A stretch of 64,000 nt of DNA, taken from positions 930,001 to 994,000 of the forward strand of contig CAUPSS010000033.1 of assembly GCA_963514095.1 (NCBI GenBank), read 5' to 3'. This DNA comes from Eutrigla gurnardus (taxonomy: Eukaryota > Chordata > Actinopteri > Perciformes > Triglidae). Made by a program: the position numbers and the translations under genes. The notes beneath the pieces were generated by a model. The model had not been told where the DNA came from and did no database searches. It saw only the letters and a program-made list of their open reading frames with translations. This document shows positions 55,560 to 64,000 of this stretch, one piece after another. Numbering within the stretch: the stretch's first letter is position 1; every line of letters starts with the position of its first letter.

Positions 55560-57452
55560 AGACATGTAGAGACAGACAGGTAACCAGTCTATCACAGGGA
55601 GACATGTAGAGACAGACAGGTAACCAGTCTATCACAGGGAGACATGTAGAGACAGACAGGTAACCAGTCTATCACAGGGCCGACATTTAGAGACAGACAG
55701 GTAACCAGTCTATCACAGGGAGACATGTAGAGACAGACAGGTAACCAGTCTATCACAGGGCTGACATGTAGAGACAGACAGGTAACCAGTCTATCACAGG
55801 CTGACATGTAGAGACAGACAGGTGACCAGTCTATCACAGGGCTGACATGTAGAGACAGACAGGTAACCAGTCTATCACAGGGAGACATGTAGAGACAGAC
55901 AGGTAACCAGTCTATCACAGGGCTGACATGTAGAGACAGACAGGCAACCAGTCTATCACAGGGCTGACATGTAGAGACAGGCAGGTAACCAGTCTATCAC
56001 AGGGCCGACATGTAGAGACAGACAGGTAACCAGTCTATCACAGGGAGACATGTAGAGACAGACAGGTAACCAGTCTATCACAGGGAGACATGTAGAGACA
56101 GACAGGTAACCAGTCTATCACAGGGGGACATGTAGAGACAGACAGGTAACCAGTCTATCACAGGGAGACATGTAGAGACAGACAGGTAACCAGTCTATCA
56201 CAGGGAGACATGTAGAGACAGACAGGTAACCAGTCTATCACAGGGAGACATGTAAAGACAGACAGGTAACCAGTCTATCACAGGGAGACATGTAGAGACA
56301 GACAGGTGACCAGTCTATCACAGGGAGACATGTAGAGACAGACAGGTAACCAGTCTATCACAGGGAGACATGTAGAGACAGACAGGTAACCAGTCTATCA
56401 CAGGGCTGACATGTAGAGACAGACAGGTAACCAGTCTATCACAGGGAGACATGTAGAGACAGACAGGTAACCAGTCTATCACAGGGAGACATGTACAGAC
56501 AGACAGGTAACCAGTCTATCACAGGGAGACATGTAGAGACCGACAGGTAACCAGTCTATCACAGGGGGACATGTACAGACAGACAGGTAACCAGTCTATC
56601 ACAGGGCTGACATGTAGAGACAGACAGGTAACCAGTCTATCATAGGGCTGACATGTAGAGACAGACAGGTGACCAGTCTATCACAGGGCTGACATGTAGA
56701 GACAGACAGGTAACCAGTCTATCACAGGGGGACATGTAGAGACAGACAGGTAACCAGTCTATCACAGGGAGACATGTAGAGACAGACAGGTAACCAGTCA
56801 ATCACAGGGAGACATGTAGAGACAGACAGGTAACCAGTCTATCACAGGGAGACATGTAAAGACAGATAGGTAACCAGTCTATCACAGGGAGACATGTAGA
56901 GACAGACAGGTGACCAGTCTATCACAGGGAGACATGTAGAGACAGACAGGTAACCAGTCTATCACAGGGAGACATGTAGAGACAGACAGGTAACCAGTCT
57001 ATCACAGGGAGACATGTACAGACAGACAGGTAACCAGTCTATCACAGGGCTGACATGTAGAGACAGACAGGTAACCAGTCTATCACAGGGCTGACATGTA
57101 GAGACAGACAGGTAACCAGTCTATCACAGGGAGACATGTAGAGACAGACAGGTAACCAGTCTATCACAGGGAGACATGTAGAGACAGACAGGTAACCAGT
57201 CTATCACAGGGCCGACATTTAGAGACAGACAGGTAACCAGTCTATCACAGGGAGACATGTAGAGACAGACAGGTAACCAGTCTATCACAGGGCTGACATG
57301 TAGAGACAGACAGGTAACCAGTCTATCACAGGCTGACATGTAGAGACAGACAGGTGACCAGTCTATCACAGGGCTGACATGTAGAGACAGACAGGTAACC
57401 AGTCTATCACAGGGAGACATGTAGAGACAGACAGGTAACCAGTCTATCACAG
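55560..57452. repeat. 360-bp segment repeated at 1532-bp offset
   Basis: About 55560-55920 and 57092-57452 match in unit order: plain units, CCGACATTT, plain, CTG, CAGGCTG with GGTGACC, CTG. These give the two longest apparent reading frames on the - strand (108 codons at 55592-55918 and 57124-57450), which are identical only because the DNA is duplicated. I do not regard them as genes. Confidence 0.8.
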
Positions 57453-59097
57453 GGAGACATGTAGAGACAGACAGGTAACCAGTCTATCACAGGGAGACAT
57501 GTAGAGACAGACAGGTAACCAGTCTATCACAGGGCTGACATGTAGAGACAGACAGGCAACCAGTCTATCACAGGGCTGACATGTAGAGACAGGCAGGTAA
57601 CCAGTCTATCACAGGGCCGACATGTAGAGACAGACAGGTAACCAGTCTATCACAGGGAGACATGTAGAGACAGACAGGCAACCAGTCTATCACAGGGCTG
57701 ACATGTAGAGACAGGCAGGTAACCAGTCTATCACAGGGCCGACATGTAGAGACAGACAGGTAACCAGTCTATCACAGGGAGACATGTAGAGACAGACAGG
57801 TAACCAGTCTATCACAGGGAGACATGTAGAGACAGACAGGTAACCAGTCTATCACAGGGAGACATGTAGAGACAGACAGGTAACCAGTCTATCACAGGGC
57901 TGACATGTAGAGACAGACAGGCAACCAGTCTATCACAGGGCTGACATGTAGAGACAGGCAGGTAACCAGTCTATCACAGGGCCGACATGTAGAGACAGAC
58001 AGGTAACCAGTCTATCACAGGGAGACATGTAGAGACAGACAGGTAACCAGTCTATCACAGGGAGACATGTAGAGACAGACAGGTAACCAGTCTATCACAG
58101 GGGGACATGTAGAGACAGACAGGTAACCAGTCTATCACAGGGAGACATGTAGAGACAGACAGGTAACCAGTCTATCACAGGGAGACATGTAGAGACAGAC
58201 AGGTAACCAGTCTATCACAGGGAGACATGTAAAGACAGACAGGTAACCAGTCTATCACAGGGAGACATGTAGAGACAGACAGGTGACCAGTCTATCACAG
58301 GGAGACATGTAGAGACAGACAGGTAACCAGTCTATCACAGGGAGACATGTAGAGACAGACAGGTAACCAGTCTATCACAGGGCTGACATGTAGAGACAGA
58401 CAGGTAACCAGTCTATCACAGGGAGACATGTAGAGACAGACAGGTAACCAGTCTATCACAGGGAGACATGTACAGACAGACAGGTAACCAGTCTATCACA
58501 GGGAGACATGTAGAGACCGACAGGTAACCAGTCTATCACAGGGGGACATGTACAGACAGACAGGTAACCAGTCTATCACAGGGCTGACATGTAGAGACAG
58601 ACAGGTAACCAGTCTATCATAGGGCTGACATGTAGAGACAGACAGGTGACCAGTCTATCACAGGGCTGACATGTAGAGACAGACAGGTAACCAGTCTATC
58701 ACAGGGGGACATGTAGAGACAGACAGGTAACCAGTCTATCACAGGGAGACATGTAGAGACAGACAGGTAACCAGTCAATCACAGGGAGACATGTAGAGAC
58801 AGACAGGTAACCAGTCTATCACAGGGAGACATGTAAAGACAGATAGGTAACCAGTCTATCACAGGGAGACATGTAGAGACAGACAGGTGACCAGTCTATC
58901 ACAGGGAGACATGTAGAGACAGACAGGTAACCAGTCTATCACAGGGAGACATGTAGAGACAGACAGGTAACCAGTCTATCACAGGGAGACATGTACAGAC
59001 AGACAGGTAACCAGTCTATCACAGGGCTGACATGTAGAGACAGACAGGTAACCAGTCTATCACAGGGCTGACATGTAGAGACAGACAGGTAACCAGT
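55830..59097. repeat. 1.29-kb block and copy at 1977-bp offset
   Basis: The stretch ~55830-57120 repeats at ~57807-59097. Shared rare variants are GGCAGG near 55980/57957, CAGTCAATC near 56788/58765, and a unit with both TAAAG and GATAGG (56857/58834). The compound last marker makes the match secure. Both copies also correspond to 11.9-13.1 kb (offsets 43949 and 45926). Confidence 0.83.
57530..57985. repeat. Local expansion of a GGCAGG-marked unit group
   Basis: A group made of a CTG unit with AGGCAACC, a CTG unit with GGCAGGTAACC and a CCG unit occurs three times here, with the GGCAGG marker at about 57591, 57713 and 57956. The first two are 122 bp apart (three units) and the last two 243 bp (six units). 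One further copy lies at about 55979. The group seems to be expanding at a scale of three units. Confidence 0.8.
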
Positions 59098-59879
59098 CTA
59101 TCATAGGGCTGACATGTAGAGACAGACAGGTAACCAGTCTATCACATGGAGACATGTGGAGACAGACAGGTAACCAGTCTATCACAGGGAGACATGTAGA
59201 GACAGACAGGTAACCAGTCTATCACAGGGAGACATGTAGAGACCGACAGGTAACCAGTCTATCACAGGGGGACATGTAGAGACAGACAGGTAACCAGTCT
59301 ATCATAGGGCTGACATGTAGAGACAGACAGGTGACCAGTCTATCACAGGGCTGACATGTAGAGACAGACAGGTAACCAGTCTATCACAGGGAGACATGTA
59401 GAGACAGACAGGTAACCAGTCTATCACAGGGAGACATGTAGAGACAGACAGGTAATCAGTCTATCACAGGGCTGACATGTAGAGACAGACAGGCAACCAG
59501 TCTATCACAGGGCTGACATGTAGAGACAGACAGGTAACCAGTCTATCACAGGGCCGACATGTAGAGACAGACAGGTAACCAGTCTATCACAGGGAGACAT
59601 GTAGAGACAGACAGGTAACCAGTCTATCACAGGGAGACATGTAGAGACAGACAGGTAACCAGTCTATCATGGGGCCGACATGTAGAGACAGACAGGTAAC
59701 CAGTCTATCACAGGGAGACATGTAGAGACAGACAGGTAACCAGTCTATCACAGGGGGACATGTAGAGACAGACAGGTAACCAGTCTTTCACAGGGAGACA
59801 TGTAGAGACAGACAGGTAACCAGTCTATCACAGGGAGACATGTAGAGACAGACAGGTAACCAGTCTATCACAGGGGGAC

Positions 59880-60350
59880 ATGTAGAGACAGACAGGTAAC
59901 CAGTCTATCACAGGGAGACATGTAGAGACAGACAGGTAACCAGTCTATCACAGGGAGACATGTAGAGACAGACAGGTAACCAGTCTATCACAGGGAGACA
60001 TGTAAAGACAGACAGGTAACCAGTCTATCACAGGGAGACATGTAGAGACAGACAGGTGACCAGTCTATCACAGGGAGACATGTAGAGACAGACAGGTAAC
60101 CAGTCTATCACAGGGAGACATGTAGAGACAGACAGGTAACCAGTCTATCACAGGGAGACATGTAGAGACAGACAGGTAACCAGTCTATCACAGGGAGACA
60201 TGTAAAGACAGACAGGTAACCAGTCTATCACAGGGAGACATGTAGAGACAGACAGGTGACCAGTCTATCACAGGGAGACATGTAGAGACAGACAGGTAAC
60301 CAGTCTATCACAGGGAGACATGTAGAGACAGACAGGTAACCAGTCTATCA
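59880..60350. repeat. 200-bp tandem duplication (5 units)
   Basis: The five-unit series TAAAG, GGTGACC and three plain units occurs twice in a row, with TAAAG at 60003 and 60203. In other blocks the two plain units after GGTGACC are followed by a CTG unit, as happens here only after the second copy. All units involved are 40 bp, so the event is an exact multiple of the unit. Confidence 0.82.
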
Positions 60351-60388
60351 CAGGGCTGACATGTAGAGACAGACAGGTAACCAGTCTA

Positions 60389-63300
60389 TCACAGGGAGAC
60401 ATGTAGAGACAGACAGGTAACCAGTCTATCACAGGGAGACATGTACAGACAGACAGGTAACCAGTCTATCACAGGGCTGACATGTAGAGACAGACAGGTA
60501 ACCAGTCTATCACAGGGGGACATGTACAGACAGACAGGTAACCAGTCTATCATAGGGCTGACATGTAGAGACAGACAGGTAACCAGTCTATCACATGGAG
60601 ACATGTGGAGACAGACACGTAACCAGTCTATCACATGGAGACATGTAGAGACAGACAGGTAACCAGTCTATCACAGGGAGACATGTAGAGACAGACAGGT
60701 AACCAGTCTATCACAGGGCCGACATGTAGAGACAGACAGGTAACCAGTCTATCACAGGGAGACATGTAGAGACAGACAGGTAACCAGTCTATCACAGGGA
60801 GACATGTAGAGACAGACAGGTAACCAGTCTATCATGGGGCCGACATGTAGAGACAGACAGGTAACCAGTCTATCACAGGGAGACATGTAGAGACCGACAG
60901 GTAACCAGTCTATCACAGGGGGACATGTAGAGACAGACAGGTAACCAGTCTATCACATGGAGACATGTGGAGACAGACAGGTAACCAGTCTATCACGGGG
61001 CCGACATGTAGAGACAGACAGGTAACCAGTCTATCACAGGGAGACATGTAGAGACAGACAGGTAACCAGTCTATCACAGGGGGACATGTAGAGACAGACA
61101 GGTAACCAATCTATCACATGGAGACATGTGGAGACATACAGGTAACCAGTCTATCACAGGGAGACATGTAGAGACAGACAGGTAACCAGTCTATCACAGG
61201 GAGACATGCAGAGACAGACAGGTAACCAGTCTATCACAGGGCTGACATGTAGAGACAGACAGGTAACCAGTCTATCACAGGGAGACATGTAGAGACAGAC
61301 AGGTAACCAGTCTATCACAGGGAGACATGTACAGACAGACAGGTAACCAGTCTATCACAGGGCTGACATGTAGAGACAGACAGGTAACCAGTCTATCACA
61401 GGGCTGACATGTAGAGACAGACAGGTAACCAGTCTATCATAGGGCTGACATGTAGAGACAGACAGGTAACCAGTCTATCACATGGAGACATGTGGAGACA
61501 GACACGTAACCAGTCTATCACATGGAGACATGTAGAGACAGACAGGTAACCAGTCTATCACAGGGAGACATGTAGAGACCGACAGGTAACCAGTCTATCA
61601 CAGGGGGACATGTAGAGACAGACAGGTAACCAGTCTATCACATGGAGACATGTGGAGACAGACAGGTAACCAGTCTATCACGGGGCCGACATGTAGAGAC
61701 AGACAGGTAACCAGTCTATCACAGGGAGACATGTAGAGACAGACAGGTAACCAGTCTATCACAGGGGGACATGTAGAGACAGACAGGTAACCAATCTATC
61801 ACATGGAGACATGTGGAGACATACAGGTAACCAGTCTATCACAGGGAGACATGTAGAGACAGACAGGTAACCAGTCTATCACAGGGAGACATGTAGAGAC
61901 AGACAGGTAACCAGTCTATCACAGGGAGACATGTAGAGACAGACAGGTAACCAGTCTATCACAGGGCCGACATTTAGAGACAGACAGGTAACCAGTCTAT
62001 CACAGGGAGACATGTAGAGACAGACAGGTAACCAGTCTATCACAGGGGGACATGTAGAGACAGACAGGTAACCAGTCTATCACAGGGAGACATGTAGAGA
62101 CAGACAGGTAACCAGTCTATCACAGGGAGACATGTAGAGACAGACAGGTAACCAGTCTATCACAGGGAGACATGTAAAGACAGACAGGTAACCAGTCTAT
62201 CACAGGGAGACATGTAGAGACAGACAGGTGACCAGTCTATCACAGGGAGACATGTAGAGACAGACAGGTAACCAGTCTATCACAGGGAGACATGTAGAGA
62301 CAGACAGGTAACCAGTCTATCACAGGGCTGACATGTAGAGACAGACAGGTAACCAGTCTATCACAGGGAGACATGTAGAGACAGACAGGTAACCAGTCTA
62401 TCACAGGGAGACATGTACAGACAGACAGGTAACCAGTCTATCACAGGGCTGACATGTAGAGACAGACAGGTCACCAGTCTATCACAGGCTGACATGTAGA
62501 GACAGACAGGTAACCAGTCTATCATAGGGCTGACATGTAGAGACAGACAGGTAACCAGTCTATCACATGGAGACATGTGGAGACAGACAAATAACCAGTC
62601 TATCACATGGAGACATGTAGAGACAGACAGGTAACCAGTCTATCACAGGGAGACATGTAGAGACAGACAGGTAACCAGTCTATCACAGGGCCGACATGTA
62701 GAGACAGACAGGTAACCAGTCTATCACAGGGAGACATGTAGAGACAGACAGGTAACCAGTCTATCACAGGGAGACATGTAGAGACAGACAGGTAACCAGT
62801 CTATCATGGGGCCGACATGTAGAGACAGACAGGTAACCAGTCTATCACAGGGAGACATGTAGAGACAGACAGGTAACCAGTCTATCACAGGGGGACATGT
62901 AGAGACAGACAGGTAACCAGTCTATCACAGGGAGACATGTAGAGACAGACAGGTAACCAGTCTATCACAGGGAGACATGTAGAGACAGACAGGTAACCAG
63001 TCTATCACAGGGGGACATGTAGAGACAGACAGGTAACCAGTCTATCACAGGGAGACATGTAGAGACAGACAGGTAACCAGTCTATCACAGGGAGACATGT
63101 AGAGACAGACAGGTAACCAGTCTATCACAGGGAGACATGTAAAGACAGACAGGTAACCAGTCTATCACAGGGAGACATGTAGAGACAGACAGGTGACCAG
63201 TCTATCACAGGGAGACATGTAGAGACAGACAGGTAACCAGTCTATCACAGGGAGACATGTAGAGACAGACAGGTAACCAGTCTATCACAGGGCTGACATG

Positions 63301-64000
63301 TAGAGACAGACAGGTAACCAGTCTATCACAGGGAGACATGTAGAGACAGACAGGTAACCAGTCTATCACAGGGAGACATGTACAGACAGACAGGTAACCA
63401 GTCTATCACAGGGCTGACATGTAGAGACAGACAGGTAACCAGTCTATCACAGGGCTGACATGTAGAGACAGACAGGTAACCAGTCTATCATAGGGCTGAC
63501 ATGTAGAGACAGACAGGTAACCAGTCTATCACATGGAGACATGTGGAGACAGACACGTAACCAGTCTATCACATGGAGACATGTAGAGACAGACAGGTAA
63601 CCAGTCTATCACAGGGAGACATGTAGAGACCGACAGGTAACCAGTCTATCACAGGGGGACATGTAGAGACAGACAGGTAACCAGTCTATCACATGGAGAC
63701 ATGTGGAGACAGACAGGTAACCAGTCTATCACGGGGCCGACATGTAGAGACAGACAGGTAACCAGTCTATCACAGGGAGACATGTAGAGACAGACAGGTA
63801 ACCAGTCTATCACAGGGGGACATGTAGAGACAGACAGGTAACCAATCTATCACATGGAGACATGTGGAGACATACAGGTAACCAGTCTATCACAGGGAGA
63901 CATGTAGAGACAGACAGGTAACCAGTCTATCACAGGGAGACATGTAGAGACAGACAGGTAACCAGTCTATCACAGGGAGACATGTAGAGACAGACAGGTA
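60389..64000. repeat. Blocks at 1972-bp offset, copies of the 48.6-53 kb order
   Basis: TAAAG at 60203, 62175 and 63140 are spaced 1972 and 965 bp; the 965-bp spacing also separates 48643 and 49608, giving an offset of 13532 bp. The final part, from ~63140 to the end, follows 52221 onward at an offset of 10919 bp. A private change, GACAAATAACC, occurs near 62588 where related copies have GACACGTAACC. The array continues past 64000 in mid-unit. Confidence 0.8.

Larger units (their letters stand above)
1..64000. repeat. Satellite / mega-minisatellite array, 40-41 bp unit
   Basis: The entire window consists of head-to-tail copies of one unit, all in the same orientation; positions 1-40 show the 40-bp form and 41-81 the 41-bp form. 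Constant landmarks in almost every unit are ACATGT, GAGACAGACAGG, GGTAACC and CAGTCTATCA. Most units differ from the consensus at no more than one to three positions, and the same variants recur many times. Unit length is 40 bp with heads GGGAGACATG or GGGGGACATG and 41 bp with heads GGGCTGACATG or GGGCCGACATG. No spacer or unique sequence interrupts the array and neither end of it is inside the window. Such size and nested repetition are typical of eukaryotic satellite DNA (inference); the species and chromosomal position cannot be told from the sequence. Function is unknown. It is not a CRISPR array, because there are no unique spacers. Confidence 0.98.

Noticed and set aside
55592..55918. 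Longest - strand reading frame (108 codons), with an identical one at 57124-57450 and shorter relatives at 11723, 26510, 32068, 40363, 43140, 44266, 46492, 48829, 51442, 53213, 54142, 60389 and 62361
   Set aside because: All are translations of the satellite itself with a 27-residue period set by 40+41 bp. Their identity between copies reflects DNA duplication, they start and stop at unit variants, and there is no promoter, splice context or domain.
60441..60662. + strand reading frame of 73 codons
   Set aside because: It opens only because TACAG units remove the usual TAG stop and lengths alternate. It is the same repeat read from the other strand, with no domain or independent support.
1..64000. 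CRISPR array
   Set aside because: Repeats are continuous 40-41-bp units without unique spacers, no leader or cas genes are present, and the array is far too long and homogeneous.
1..64000. Centromeric satellite with a CENP-B box
   Set aside because: No sequence resembling the CENP-B box core (TTCG...CGGGA) is in the unit, and the unit is much shorter than a nucleosomal ~170 bp. A centromeric location is not excluded but has no support.
1..64000. Telomeric or subtelomeric simple repeat
   Set aside because: There is no TTAGGG-like or other short telomere motif in tandem; the GGGAGA/GGGGGA heads are single occurrences per 40 bp.
1..64000. G-quadruplex array
   Set aside because: Each unit has only one run of three to five Gs, spaced about 40 bp from the next, too far apart for a typical G-quadruplex.
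1..64000. Repeat-protein gene (silk- or mucin-like coding tandem repeat)
   Set aside because: Neither unit length is a multiple of three, stops occur in two of the three frames on the + strand and in one on the - strand in each unit, and 40/41-bp variants are mixed freely, so no frame is maintained.
1..64000. Single fixed higher-order repeat period
   Set aside because: Offsets of 562, 725, 1126, 1572, 1977, 2337, 2500, 2613, 2777, 3071, 4149, 5236 and 5558 bp all occur in different places, and no single period runs through the window.

Overview
The whole 64 kb window is one uninterrupted tandem repeat array. From the first base to the last it is built of 40- or 41-bp units in the same head-to-tail orientation, and I saw no unique sequence, transposon, RNA gene or credible protein-coding gene on either strand. 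The unit (for example positions 1-40) has about 47.5% GC and is purine-rich on the + strand (26 of 40 bases). Dividing the window length by the unit length gives roughly 1,590 units; this is an estimate, not a count. Both ends of the window lie inside the array, so the true array is longer. An array of this size and regularity, with nested larger repeats, fits eukaryotic satellite or mega-minisatellite DNA, such as a heterochromatic, pericentromeric, subtelomeric or sex-chromosome block. Nothing in the sequence identifies the species or chromosomal location.

Each unit contains three recognisable parts: a variable head (CAGGGAGACATG, CAGGGGGACATG, CAGGGCTGACATG, CAGGGCCGACATG, TGGGGCCGACATG or CATGGAGACATG), a GA/CA-rich middle (TAGAGACAGACA), and a 17-bp near-palindrome (AGACAGGTAACCAGTCT) followed by ATCA. 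Heads with CTG or CCG make 41-bp units; the others make 40-bp units. About two dozen recurrent point variants mark units and act as a barcode that lets larger duplications be traced by eye.

Layout. (1) 0-14 kb: two copies of a ~4-4.7 kb block (about 280-4998 and 10313-14346), the left copy carrying an extra internal 725-bp tandem duplication, with related shuffled blocks between them (5-10.3 kb). (2) 14-26 kb: interleaved duplications with offsets of 4149 and 5236 bp. (3) 24-37 kb: a 2500-bp-offset duplication followed by a directly tandem 5558-bp duplication. (4) 37-52 kb: blocks repeating at 2777, 1126, 3071, 3352, 2337, 2613 and 562 bp, including one out-of-register junction at about 44713. 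(5) 52-64 kb: blocks that again match the left end of the window (offsets 41490, 43949, 45926 and 55274 bp), plus small recent tandem duplications (442, 200 and 122 bp). No fixed higher-order period runs through the window; it looks like repeated unequal exchange and block duplication of different sizes.

The open reading frames of 68-108 codons are by-products of the repeat. They stay open where 40- and 41-bp units alternate (81 bp = 27 codons), and I do not annotate any of them as genes. The most interesting signals are structural: the conserved near-palindrome in every unit and its perfected variant, the CpG-decay pattern in the unit heads, and the layered duplication history.
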